Shown here piece by piece: positions 14,176 through 21,675 of a stretch of DNA of 29,303 bases; position 1 is the stretch's first letter, and each line of letters starts with the position of its first letter. Source of the DNA: Embleya sp040605455 (GTDB lineage Bacteria; Actinomycetota; Actinomycetes; Streptomycetales; Streptomycetaceae); contig NZ_JBEXCV010000114.1 in assembly GCF_040605455.1 (NCBI RefSeq), forward strand, positions 1 to 29,303. The letters run 5' to 3'. The notes below the pieces were generated by a model. It worked only from the letters and a program-made list of their open reading frames with translations, had not been told where the DNA came from and did no database searches. The translations under genes were made by a program, and so were the position numbers.

Positions 14176-14274
14176 CGACAACAATCCTCCCGAACTCTCC
14201 CGCCTCCGCAATCCCCTATCCAACCCCCTACGCGGCACAAGGTCATGCCGGTCTCGAAACCAACCGACAACGGG

Positions 14275-14300
14275 TCCGCGCGCCGAGTCCGCGCGCCGAG
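14275..14300. repeat. 13-bp tandem duplication
   Basis: TCCGCGCGCCGAG occurs twice in tandem (14275-14287, 14288-14300) in the 342-bp divergent space between the VOC gene and the haemoglobin chimera. Apart from this and the operator-like repeat at 14447, nothing recognisable lies in that space. Confidence 0.8.
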
Positions 14301-14446
14301 TCCGTGCCCCACGCCCCGCATCGCGCTCCCGCGTCAGGCCCGCGGGAGTGGTTCCGCGGGGTGCGCGGTGGCGGGTGGGGTGGTGGTCGCCGATTGAAGG
14401 GGTCGGGGGGATTCCCTTACGCGGTCGGCGAAATCAGCTCGCGTCG

Positions 14447-14478
14447 ATGATCACCGGGCGGGTGATCATGCCTATGGT
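14447..14478 (+). promoter_or_regulatory. Operator-promoter of the haemoglobin chimera
   Basis: Perfect 9-bp arms ATGATCACC (14447-14455) and GGTGATCAT (14461-14469) with a 5-bp spacer are followed directly by TATGGT (14473-14478), a good -10 candidate. The repeat would cover the -35 region, so a bound regulator would control access. Transcription would start near 14485, about 33 nt before the ATG. The regulator is unknown; a redox- or NO-responsive factor would fit the haemoglobin but is only a guess. Confidence 0.55.
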
Positions 14479-14517
14479 TGATGCGATCGAACCAGCGTCT
14501 TGCATGGGGGACCGTTC

Positions 14518-15279
14518 ATGATCGTCGAATACATCCGCTACACGATCGCCGAAGCGGACAGTACCGAGTTCGAGGCCGCGTACGCGCGCGCGGCCGAGTC
14601 GCTTGCGGCCGCGCCGGAGTGTGTGGACTACGAGTTGAGCAGGTGCCAGGAAGAGGCGTCCGCATACATCCTGCGCATCCGTTGGACCTCGTCGGACGCG
14701 CACCTGAACGGCTTCCGCAAGGGTGCGCACTTCGCCGCCTTCTTCGCCGCGATCCGGCCGTATGTCACCGCGATCGAGGAAATGCGGCACTACGCGGTGA
14801 CCGACGTGGTGGGCAAGGGAGGTTCGACCCCGACGCTGTACGAGTGGGCCGGCGGCGCGCCCGCGTTCGAGCGGCTGTTCGGCACGTTCTACGAGCGGGT
14901 GGTCAAGGACGAGATCCTCGCTCCGGTGTTCGCGAACATGGACCCGCACCACGCCGAACACGTGGCGTCCTGGCTGGGCGAGGTCTTCGGCGGCCCGTCC
15001 CGGTACAGCACCGAGTTGGGCGGACACCGACACATGGCCTCGCGCCACCTGGGTCGGGGGATCACCGAGACGCAGCGGCGCCGTTGGGTCGCGCTGCTCC
15101 TGGAGACGGCCGACGACGTGGACCTGCCGGCCGACCCGGAGTTCCGCGGTGTGCTCGCGTACTACCTGGAGTGGGGCACCCGGATGGCGATCCTGTACTC
15201 CGGGCCCAACCCGCCGCCGCTCCCGGACTCGCCGATGCCGCGCTGGGACTGGGGTCAGACTCCGCCGTACCTGGGCTGA
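14518..15279 (+). CDS. Antibiotic-monooxygenase-like domain fused to group II truncated haemoglobin
   Basis: A 253-residue chimera. Residues 1-95 are an ABM ferredoxin-like domain (IVEYIRYTIAEADSTEFEAA, then CVDYELSRCQEEASAYILRI and the HLNGFRKGAHFAAFFAAIRP helix). Residues about 108-235 are a truncated globin: TLYEWAGGAPAFERLFGTFY, VVKDEILAPVFANMDPHHAE, GGPSRYSTELGGHRHMASRH, where the last histidine occupies the proximal haem-ligand position, and the closing FRGVLAYYLEWGTRMAI helix. Such chimeras have been described in Streptomyces avermitilis. Proposed roles are oxygen-dependent oxidation or detoxification of quinones or reactive nitrogen species; none can be shown here. The ATG at 14518 has GGGGGA 6 nt upstream. 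It appears monocistronic, with a terminator 22 bp after the stop. Confidence 0.88.
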   Translation: MIVEYIRYTIAEADSTEFEAAYARAAESLAAAPECVDYELSRCQEEASAYILRIRWTSSDAHLNGFRKGAHFAAFFAAIRPYVTAIEEMRHYAVTDVVGKGGSTPTLYEWAGGAPAFERLFGTFYERVVKDEILAPVFANMDPHHAEHVASWLGEVFGGPSRYSTELGGHRHMASRHLGRGITETQRRRWVALLLETADDVDLPADPEFRGVLAYYLEWGTRMAILYSGPNPPPLPDSPMPRWDWGQTPPYLG

Positions 15280-15300
15280 CCGAACCTGCGCCGACCGACC

Positions 15301-15337
15301 CGGATCGGGCCCGACGCAGGCCCTCGGGCCTGATCCG
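15301..15337 (+). terminator. Hairpin terminator after the haemoglobin chimera
   Basis: CGGATCGGGCC (15301-15311) pairs with GGCCTGATCCG (15327-15337) with one G-U pair, and CGA/TCG extends the stem inward to 14 bp with a 9-nt loop. It starts 22 bp after the stop codon at 15279. There is no T-run, which is usual for actinomycete terminators. Confidence 0.7.
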
Positions 15338-15655
15338 GGCCGATCCGGCCTGCGCACGGGCGGCCGAGGGCAGTGGCTTCCGGCCCCTCCCGGGGGCATG
15401 CGAGAGGGATCGGGTACGGATCGAACACCGGGCGCCGACCGGGTGATCACCGACGCGTATCGGGCAACCACCCGACGGCGCCGAGCGAAGGCCGGGCGAC
15501 CGCGGGGCGCGGGCGGGTCGTTGCGCGAGCGATCAGCACGCCGGACCCCCGGATCAGCTACGCGCGTCGGCCACGGAGCGCAATCGACCGACTCCTTGCC
15601 CACTCGCCTACATATGTCGCCAAACGGACCCGGTGCGTGGTAAACCCAAAATCTG

Positions 15656-15668
15656 GGTAACGGTTACC
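15656..15668. promoter_or_regulatory. Palindrome upstream of the secreted peptidase
   Basis: GGTAAC-G-GTTACC is a perfect 6-bp-arm palindrome about 125 bp upstream of the peptidase start. A second small repeat, ACCC-N7-GGGT, overlaps its left side. Operator-like; the regulator is unknown. Confidence 0.4.
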
Positions 15669-15752
15669 TCTCCGCTTGGCAAGGATTCCCGTTCCGACCC
15701 GACCGCCCCCTCGTCGCATCGGTCATTGACACGGCAGCATCTGCGGCGTCGA

Positions 15753-15776
15753 TGTCACTCGTGACAGATCCGTCAC
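15753..15776. promoter_or_regulatory. TGTCAC inverted repeat next to the peptidase start
   Basis: TGTCAC (15753-15758) and GTGACA (15761-15766) are perfect arms with a 2-bp spacer, and a third half-site GTCAC follows at 15772-15776. The site lies between the TTGACA element and the ribosome site GGAGGA (15779-15784), so binding would block transcription or early elongation. Confidence 0.5.
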
Positions 15777-15792
15777 ATGGAGGAACACCCAC

Positions 15793-17379
15793 GTGAAGAG
15801 ACACACTCTCGTCGCGTTCGCAGCCGCCACTACGTTGGTGGGCGGGCTCCTGACCCTCGCTCCGCCGGCTTTGGCGGACGACTCGCCCGCAACCCAGGCC
15901 GAGTCAACAGCCACCCCCATTGCCTGGAAGAACTGCGGCAGCTCGAACTATCCGACGCTGGAATGTGGTTCACTCCAGGTCCCGATGGACCACAGCAACC
16001 CGGGCGGTCGGCAGATCACCATCGCGGTGTCGCGGATTCCGCACACCGCCGCCAAGTCGCTCGGCCCGCTCCTGGTCAACCCCGGCGGCCCCGGTGCGCC
16101 GGGTCGAGGACTGGCCGGCTACGTCGCGAAGAACCTGCGTCCCGAGGTGGCCGCGCAGTTCGACGTGATCGGCTTCGATCCCCGCGGCGCGGGTGCCAGC
16201 GAGCCGCACCTGGACTGCGTCCCGGGCTTCAACAACCCGGTTCGTCCGGACACCGTCCCGGACAACTTCGGTGACGAACTGACCAACATCAAGCGGGTGT
16301 ACGAGTACGCCCAGGCGTGTGGCACCAAGTACGGCGACTTCCTGAAGCACATGAACACGCCGGCCTCGGCCGCGGACATGGACTCGATCCGCGCCGCCCT
16401 GGGGGCCAAGCAGATCAGCTACTTCGGGTATTCGTACGGCACTTACCTCGGCTCGGTCTACGCCAAGCTGTTCCCGAGCCGGGTCAAGCGACTGGTGCTG
16501 GACAGCATCGTCGACCCGAGCAAGGACAGCGTCTGGTACGGCGGCCAGCTCACCCAGGATGTGGCCTTCGACAGCAACATGAAGGCGTTCTTCGGTTGGG
16601 TCGCCAAGTACGACGCGAACTACCGCCTGGGCACCGATCCCGCCCAGGTCGAGCGTGCCTGGTACACGATGCGCGACGCGTTGAGCAAGACCCCGGCCGA
16701 GGGCGTCGTCGGTGGCGCCGAGATCGAGGACGCGTTCGCGCAGGGCGGCTACAACGACTCGACGTGGGCCGAACTGGCCGAAGGCTTCTCGGGATACGTG
16801 GTCGACCACGTCACGGCTCCGCTGCGCACCGCGTACGAGGACCTGGCGGCGGCGAGCCCGGGCAACGACAACATCAACAGTGGCTACCTGGCCACCCAGT
16901 GCCGGGACGCGGCTTGGCCCAAGGACTGGGCGACCTGGCACCGGGACGCCGTCAAGACGTACGCCAAGGCGCCCTTCCTGACCTGGAACAACGTCTGGTT
17001 CAACGCGGCCTGTGCGTTCTGGCCGACGTCGAGCCTGAAGCCGGTGAACGTCGCCAACGACAAGCTGCCCAAGACCCTGCTGTTCCAGGCGACGAACGAT
17101 GCCGCGACCCCCTACGAGGGTGGCGTCACGATGCACCGCCTGCTCCGTGACTCGGCCCTCGTGGTCGAGCAGGGCGGCCGCAACCACGGCATCTCGCTCA
17201 GCGGCAGCAGCTGCCTGGACAACTACCTGAACGAGTACCTGGTCACCGGCAAGACCCCGAAGGGCAGGGGCCACGGCCCGGCCGACGCGGTCTGCCAGAA
17301 GCTTCCCGACCCGGTACCGAACCCGGCGGCTGCGGACCTGAAGGCCGCCGCACCGAAGGTTTCCAAGACCGCTCTGTAG
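15793..17379 (+). CDS. Secreted tripeptidyl aminopeptidase-like alpha/beta hydrolase
   Basis: A 528-residue exported protein. Residues 1-29 form a Sec-type signal peptide (MKRH, a hydrophobic core, then PPALA before DDSPATQ); there is no lipobox. The mature part follows the Streptomyces tripeptidyl aminopeptidase (Tap/SlpD-like) pattern: ECGSLQVPMDHSNP, LLVNPGGPGAPG (oxyanion hole), DVIGFDPRGAGASEP, nucleophile elbow SYFGYSYGTYLG (Ser about 215), ATNDAATPYEGG with the acid, and GGRNHGISLSGSSC with the histidine near 460, in the TAP-like C-terminal domain. Several paired cysteines fit an extracellular enzyme. It probably removes tripeptides from protein N-termini outside the cell. The GTG at 15793 has GGAGGA 8 nt upstream. 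Monocistronic, with palindromes upstream and a hairpin 85 bp downstream. Confidence 0.9.
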   Translation: MKRHTLVAFAAATTLVGGLLTLAPPALADDSPATQAESTATPIAWKNCGSSNYPTLECGSLQVPMDHSNPGGRQITIAVSRIPHTAAKSLGPLLVNPGGPGAPGRGLAGYVAKNLRPEVAAQFDVIGFDPRGAGASEPHLDCVPGFNNPVRPDTVPDNFGDELTNIKRVYEYAQACGTKYGDFLKHMNTPASAADMDSIRAALGAKQISYFGYSYGTYLGSVYAKLFPSRVKRLVLDSIVDPSKDSVWYGGQLTQDVAFDSNMKAFFGWVAKYDANYRLGTDPAQVERAWYTMRDALSKTPAEGVVGGAEIEDAFAQGGYNDSTWAELAEGFSGYVVDHVTAPLRTAYEDLAAASPGNDNINSGYLATQCRDAAWPKDWATWHRDAVKTYAKAPFLTWNNVWFNAACAFWPTSSLKPVNVANDKLPKTLLFQATNDAATPYEGGVTMHRLLRDSALVVEQGGRNHGISLSGSSCLDNYLNEYLVTGKTPKGRGHGPADAVCQKLPDPVPNPAAADLKAAAPKVSKTAL

Positions 17380-17464
17380 GTCTGCACCACGCCGACACAC
17401 ACCGCGGCACGCGCACCACGCCATCACGGCACCGTGCGACACCGCACCACGAGTACGTCCGTAC

Positions 17465-17490
17465 GGGCCCGTCGCTTCCGCGGCGGGCCC
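17465..17490 (+). terminator. Hairpin terminator after the secreted peptidase
   Basis: GGGCCCGTCGC (17465-17475) pairs with GCGGCGGGCCC (17480-17490) around a TTCC loop; 10 of 11 pairs are Watson-Crick and one is a U-G pair. It lies 85 bp after the peptidase stop and about 180 bp before the ABC transporter. Confidence 0.7.
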
Positions 17491-17669
17491 TACGCCTCCC
17501 GCCCGTCGGGCCGACCCGCCGCAGACCCGCTGCCGGCCTGCTGCGGTGCCGGCCACGAACTTCCGCCAACCACCCGGTGGTTCGCGCTCGTCCCGCTCGG
17601 CTGCGCGATGTGTCCGGCCCCGTCCTGCCGTAAGGTCTGCTGCCGAGGTTCCGGTGAAGGGGGACGGCG

Positions 17670-18497
17670 GTGCACCTGACGGGTGTCGGCAAGCGATATG
17701 CCCTGCGCGGTCCGTGGGTGCTGCGCGGAGTGGATCTACACCTGCCGCGCGGCGGGCTGGTCCGGGTCGAAGGCGGCAACGGCAGCGGCAAGTCCACCCT
17801 GTTGCGGGTCGTCGCCGGGGTCTGCGAACCGACCACCGGCAGTGTCACCGAACGCGGCTCGGCCGCCTACGTTCCCGAGCGATTCCCTCCCGAACTACCG
17901 CTCACCGCACTGCGATACCTCACCCACCTGGGCCGATTGCACGGTCTCACCGGCCGGGAGAGCCGGCGGCGGGCCGAGGACTGGGCCGAGCGGCTGGACT
18001 TCGCGGACAAGGTACGAGCGCCGCTGCGCGGGCTGTCCAAGGGCACCTGCCAGAAGGTCGCGGTTGCCCAGGCGTTCCTGGCCGAACCCGATCTGCTCGT
18101 ACTGGACGAGGCGTGGACCGGACTCGACGTTCCCTCGCGCGACGTCCTGGACGGTTGTGTCGTCGAGCGGGTCGAGGCCGGTGCCACCGTGGTCTTCGTC
18201 GACCACGACCCGCGCCGCCTGGCCGACGAGGTGACCGACACGTACCGGGTCGAGGCGGGCGTGGTCGTGCCGGCGATTCCCACCGCGAATGCCATCCGGG
18301 TGGTGATCGACATCGACGGCGGCCACCGCCCCGAACTCGACCGCCTCCCGGGCGATCCCGTCCGCGAGGAGACGCGGCCGGGCGTCCTTCGGCTGCACAG
18401 CACCACGGCGCACTCCGACGCGTTGTTGCGCCACCTGCTCACCGCCGTGCCCGGGGTCGGCGTGCGCGCGGTGCACCGGGAAGGAGACGGCGCGTGA
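17670..18497 (+). CDS. ABC transporter ATP-binding protein
   Basis: A 275-residue ATPase. Walker A is GGNGSGKST (about residues 35-43); the signature is LSKGTCQKV, altered from LSGGQ as in many drug and bacteriocin-type exporters; Walker B and D-loop are LLVLDEAWTGLD; the switch histidine is in VFVDHDPRR. The Q-loop region is short and lacks an obvious glutamine. About 75 residues follow the ATPase core, with a small alpha/beta segment that may regulate or dimerise. The GTG at 17670 has a purine-rich AAGGGGGA upstream. The stop overlaps the membrane gene by 4 bp (GTGA), so the two make one transporter of the CcmA/ABC-2 export type with a single identified membrane gene; the substrate is unknown. 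Confidence 0.88.
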   Translation: MHLTGVGKRYALRGPWVLRGVDLHLPRGGLVRVEGGNGSGKSTLLRVVAGVCEPTTGSVTERGSAAYVPERFPPELPLTALRYLTHLGRLHGLTGRESRRRAEDWAERLDFADKVRAPLRGLSKGTCQKVAVAQAFLAEPDLLVLDEAWTGLDVPSRDVLDGCVVERVEAGATVVFVDHDPRRLADEVTDTYRVEAGVVVPAIPTANAIRVVIDIDGGHRPELDRLPGDPVREETRPGVLRLHSTTAHSDALLRHLLTAVPGVGVRAVHREGDGA

Positions 18498-19171
18498 TCT
18501 CCGCCGTGGTGCGTTATCAGGCCGCCCTTCTGCTGCGGTCCTACCGATGGGTACCGCCCGCGCTGGTGTACGCCGCGGTGATGGCGATCGGCGTGGCCGG
18601 CGGCGACCCGCTGCTCGCCTCGTTCGCGTGGGCCGCCGCCGCGATCATGCCGATCGCGGTGTGGCTCACGCGCGTGTCCGTCACGGTCGAGCCCGCGGCG
18701 GCTCGGCAGACCGCCTCGGCCGCGGTCGGACCAGGCCGTGCGCATCTAGCCGCGCTGTTGGTCGCGCTGGTCCTGACCTGTGTGCTCGCCGCGCTGTGTA
18801 CCGCGGCCCTGGCCGCCTCGACCGACCGGATCGCCGACCACGCGACGCACGGTGTGAGTCGAGGCGAGGCGATCGCCGCGGGGGCGGTGGCCCAACTCGT
18901 CACCATCCTGGCCGGCGTGGCGCTCGGCGCGCTGACCAACCGCCCGATGCTGCGGCGCCCGGCGTACGCCGTCCCGCTCGCGGCGCTGGCCACCCTGGCC
19001 GCACTGGTGGTCCCCGGAAGCCCGGCGGCGCGCGTCCTGGAGGTGGTCACCCACGCAGCCAAGAACGACCGGGTGGACCTGCCGTCCACACAACTCGCCA
19101 TCGTGGCAGGCATATTCGTGGTAGCGGTGGCGGCTGCCTGCCGCGTCGCGGCGCGGGCGGAACACGACTGA
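18494..19171 (+). CDS. ABC transporter membrane subunit
   Basis: A 225-residue integral membrane protein with about six hydrophobic spans (for example VYAAVMAIGVAGG, FAWAAAAIMPIAVWL, LAALLVALVLTCVLAALCTA, AGAVAQLVTILAGVALG, LAALATLAALVVPG, IVAGIFVVAVAAACRVA). It has no motif beyond hydrophobicity; the role is inferred from its GTG start overlapping the ATPase stop by 4 bp. The start follows AAGGAGA at 18480-18486. It is shorter than most ABC-2 permeases, so a dimer with two ATPases is likely. It converges on the flavin split-barrel gene, with a strong hairpin between. Confidence 0.8.
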   Translation: MISAVVRYQAALLLRSYRWVPPALVYAAVMAIGVAGGDPLLASFAWAAAAIMPIAVWLTRVSVTVEPAAARQTASAAVGPGRAHLAALLVALVLTCVLAALCTAALAASTDRIADHATHGVSRGEAIAAGAVAQLVTILAGVALGALTNRPMLRRPAYAVPLAALATLAALVVPGSPAARVLEVVTHAAKNDRVDLPSTQLAIVAGIFVVAVAAACRVAARAEHD

Positions 19172-19294
19172 TCCGGGCGCGTGGGGTGAGGGCCGCCGCC
19201 GGGCGGTTCGGTGCCCATCGCCGCACCCTGGTGCCGCGCCGGGCCGGTGCGCCTCGTTCGTGCAGGGGCTCGGGGTGCCCGGGGTGGTTCGGGA

Positions 19295-19319
19295 CGGGTG
19301 CCGGCCGCCCCGGCACCCG
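19295..19319. terminator. Bidirectional hairpin between convergent genes
   Basis: CGGGTGCCGG (19295-19304) and CCGGCACCCG (19310-19319) are perfect 10-bp arms around a CCGCC loop. It lies in the 179-bp space between the ABC membrane gene and the convergent flavin-protein gene and can serve both. Confidence 0.75.
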
Positions 19320-19350
19320 ACCGCCATGCCGCGTCGGCGGCCGACCCGGG

Positions 19351-20007
19351 TCAGGACGCGCCGAGCCACTTTGCCAGGTAGGCCGGGATCTCCTGGTCCC
19401 GGTCCGGGTGCACCGGCCCGCGCGTGGTGGTCAGCGGGACCACGCCGGCGAAGTGCGGCAGGTCGAGGTCGTCGGGGTCCTCGGCCAGGCCGTGGTCGCG
19501 GATCTTCGCGGCGACCTGGTCCAGTTCCAATCGGAAGACCGCGGTCTGCGCGTTCTCCTTCGGGTTGGGCGGGCGGACGTCGTCGGCGCGCCCCGGGACC
19601 AGGTGGTCGATGATCACCCGGTAGGCGTGCAACTGCTCCTCCGGGTCGGTGACGTGCACCAGCGGGCCGTGCGCGATCACACAGCGGTAGTCCATCGAGT
19701 GGTGCATCGCCGAGCGGGAGAGCACCACGGAGTCCACGTGGGTGACCGAGACCGCCACCGGCAGACCCTCGGCGCCGCTCGCCCGCGCGGCCAGTGCGAG
19801 CTGCCCGCCGCTGGAGGTGTGCAGGTACAGACGCTCGCCGTCGCGGCCGAACGCGAGCGGGATCAGCTGCGGCCGACCGCCGAGGGTGAACGAGACGTGC
19901 GCGAGGAAGCCGGCGTCGAGGATCGCGTGTACCGCCTCGACGTCGTAGTGCATGCGATCGCGGTGCCGATGGGGAGTGGTGGCGGCGGTGGCGGGGTAGT
20001 CGGTCAT
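19351..20007 (-). CDS. Pyridoxamine 5'-phosphate oxidase-like flavin protein
   Basis: A 218-residue FMN split-barrel protein of the Pyridox_ox_2/NimA-like group. Visible are HYDVEAVHAILDAGFLAHVS, FTLGGRPQLIPLAFGRDGER and LYLHTSSGGQLALAARASGA, which form the FMN-binding barrel. Further on, SMDYRCVIAHGPLVHV and YRVIIDHLVPGRADDVRPPN are typical of actinobacterial members, as is AGVVPL. The group includes proteins that bind FMN or F420 and reduce nitro compounds or act in B6 metabolism; true PNP oxidase activity is unproven. The ATG at 20007 has AAAGGA about 8 nt upstream. It is divergent from a MocR regulator that uses PLP, which suggests that this protein is part of a vitamin-B6-linked circuit (inference). 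Confidence 0.85.
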   Translation of the reverse strand: MTDYPATAATTPHRHRDRMHYDVEAVHAILDAGFLAHVSFTLGGRPQLIPLAFGRDGERLYLHTSSGGQLALAARASGAEGLPVAVSVTHVDSVVLSRSAMHHSMDYRCVIAHGPLVHVTDPEEQLHAYRVIIDHLVPGRADDVRPPNPKENAQTAVFRLELDQVAAKIRDHGLAEDPDDLDLPHFAGVVPLTTTRGPVHPDRDQEIPAYLAKWLGAS

Positions 20008-20019
20008 CCCGAAGATCCT

Positions 20020-20056
20020 TTGTACTAGTTCAAAATAGTTATTGGAGTAGTACAAT
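20020..20056. promoter_or_regulatory. Divergent promoter with long-spaced inverted repeat
   Basis: TTGTACTA (20020-20027) and TAGTACAA (20048-20055) are perfect 8-bp arms 20 bp apart in an AT-rich island, a rare contrast in this GC-rich DNA. TACAAT (20051-20056) is a near-ideal -10 box for the MocR gene, with TTCAAA (20029-20034) 16 bp upstream. The left arm overlaps the ribosome-site side of the flavin-protein gene. A dimeric MocR protein binding both arms could control both directions (inference). Confidence 0.65.
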
Positions 20057-20099
20057 AGAGGCGGGTTCGGGGAGGATGTCAACGGCATAATCCGACGAC

Positions 20100-20160
20100 C
20101 TGCCGGATTCGGAGTCTGCGGCGGAATCCGCAGCCGGAGTCCGGAGTGCGATTCCGGCAG
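20100..20160 (+). promoter_or_regulatory. Structured leader of the MocR gene
   Basis: If transcription starts near 20063, the message has a leader of about 136 nt. In it CTGCCGGA (20100-20107) pairs with TCCGGCAG (20153-20160), and inside this CTGCGG (20116-20121) pairs with CCGCAG (20128-20133) around CGGAAT. The region 20134-20152 contains two more CCGGAGT words. The structure ends 30 nt before the ribosome site. It could be an RNA switch or simply a terminator-like fold; nothing known matches. Confidence 0.4.
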
Positions 20161-20198
20161 CCGCAACCCGTCGCGTGACGCCCAGACGCAGGAGAAGC

Positions 20199-21506
20199 AT
20201 GGCCACCACCGGTCGCACCGCCGCCGACATCGCCGCATCCGTCGAACGCGACCTGCACGCACGCGAACTCGCGCCCGGCGACGCGCTGCCGCCGGTTCGT
20301 GTGCTCGCGGCCGAGCTGGGTGTCAACGCCAACACCGTCGCCGCCGCGTACCGCACCCTGCGCGAACGCGGCATCGTGGAGACACACGGCCGGGCCGGCA
20401 CCCGGATCCGGGCCCGCCCGGCGACCACCCGGCGCGACGACCTGGGGCCCAACGTGCCGCCCGGCACCCGCGACCTGTCCAACGGCGAGCCCGACCCCGC
20501 GCTGCTGCCGTCGCCGGCCTTTCCCGATCCGAGCGGCTGGCGTCCGCTCTACCTGCACGGTGCCCTGTACGAGCCGTTCGCCGAGGCCGCCCGTGCGGTG
20601 CTACAGGACAGCGGCGTGGGCAGCGCGCACCTGGCCGCCACCTCCGGTGCGCTGGACGGCATGGAGCGCACGCTCACCGCACACCTGCGGCCCGGCGACC
20701 TGGTCGCGGTCGAGGATCCGGGCTGGGGCAACCTGCTCGACCTGCTCGCCGCGCTGAACCTGACCCCGCGGCCGATCCCGGTCGACGACGACGGTCCCGA
20801 CCCGGCCGCGACCGAGGCCGCGCTGCGCGCCGGCGCCCGCGCGTTCGTGGTCACCGCCCGCGCACAAAACCCCACCGGCGCCTGTGTGTCGGCGGAACGG
20901 GCCGCCGAACTGCGCCCGATCCTGGCCGCACACCCGCACGTGGTGCTCCTGGAGGACGACCACGGCAACGACATCTCCGGCCTGGGCCTGCACACCCTCA
21001 CCGGCGTCGGCACCCACTGGGCACACATCCGCTCGGCGTCCAAGGCATACGGCCCGGACCTGCGCTGCGCGGTCCTGACCGGCGACGCGGTCACCGTCGA
21101 CCGGATCGGCGGCCGGCAGCGGCTCGGCCCCGGCTGGGTCAGCCACGTGCTGCAACACGCGGTCGCCCACGCGTGGACCGACCCCGACGTGGCCGAACGT
21201 GTGCGACTGGCGCGCGAGACGTACCGGGTGCGCCGTACCCGCCTGATCGACGCGCTGCGCGCCCGCGGGGTGGCCTCGGTCGGCCGGACCGGGATCAACG
21301 TGTGGATCGAGGTGCCGGACGAGACCACCGCCGTGGCCGGCCTGCTGGCCCGGGGCTGGGTGGTCGCGCCCGGCTCGCGGTTCCGGATCACCTCCCCGCC
21401 CGGCCTGCGGATCACCGTGTCCACCCTCGCCGGCGAGGAGACCGAGCGGCTGGCCGACGCGGTGGCCCTCGCGGTACGGACCGGGACCCGCCGGCAGACG
21501 CGGTGA
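20199..21506 (+). CDS. MocR-family (GntR HTH plus aminotransferase fold) regulator
   Basis: A 435-residue regulator, close to the PtsJ/PdxR branch by its layout. Residues 8-72 are a GntR winged helix (DIAASVERDLHARELAPGDA, then LPPVRVLAAELGVNANTVAA and RTLRERGIVETHGRAGT). Residues about 95-430 are a fold-type I aminotransferase domain: ATSGALDGMERTL, DLVAVEDPGWGNLLDLL, ARAQNPTGACVS (substrate arginine region NPTG), LLEDDHGNDISG, and SASKAYGPDLRC with the PLP-binding lysine. It should bind PLP through that lysine and act as a transcription factor rather than an enzyme. The ATG at 20199 has AGGAG 4 nt upstream. Its divergent partner is the flavin split-barrel gene, a likely target together with its own promoter. 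Confidence 0.9.
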   Translation: MATTGRTAADIAASVERDLHARELAPGDALPPVRVLAAELGVNANTVAAAYRTLRERGIVETHGRAGTRIRARPATTRRDDLGPNVPPGTRDLSNGEPDPALLPSPAFPDPSGWRPLYLHGALYEPFAEAARAVLQDSGVGSAHLAATSGALDGMERTLTAHLRPGDLVAVEDPGWGNLLDLLAALNLTPRPIPVDDDGPDPAATEAALRAGARAFVVTARAQNPTGACVSAERAAELRPILAAHPHVVLLEDDHGNDISGLGLHTLTGVGTHWAHIRSASKAYGPDLRCAVLTGDAVTVDRIGGRQRLGPGWVSHVLQHAVAHAWTDPDVAERVRLARETYRVRRTRLIDALRARGVASVGRTGINVWIEVPDETTAVAGLLARGWVVAPGSRFRITSPPGLRITVSTLAGEETERLADAVALAVRTGTRRQTR

Positions 21507-21675
21507 ATCGCCGGGAAACATTGCGTAGGTGAATCATCCGGTATGGATCCGGTATGAGAGGTGGGGCAAACCGAACCCCCGGATCGGGGGCTGTCACCCT
21601 CGATACGGGTGCCCCGAGACGGGGAGCATGAGCACACTCCACCATCACGACCGTTACGCCCCGAGGATGCCCCCC

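Larger units (their letters stand above)
15280..15792. other. Intergenic region before the secreted peptidase
   Basis: No gene is recognised in these 513 bp. The stretch contains the haemoglobin-chimera terminator, two palindromes listed separately and a TTGACA at 15726-15731, whose -10 partner at 17-18 bp is weak (TCGATG or CGATGT). The part at 15380-15600 shows nothing distinctive. Confidence 0.5.

Noticed and set aside
14821..14840. GGTTCGACCCC word resembling a tRNA T-arm
   Set aside because: It lies inside the haemoglobin chimera gene and has no acceptor or anticodon stem around it.
15970..17556. 528-codon open frame on the minus strand
   Set aside because: It is antisense to the secreted peptidase, which has a signal peptide and complete triad; the antisense frame resembles nothing.
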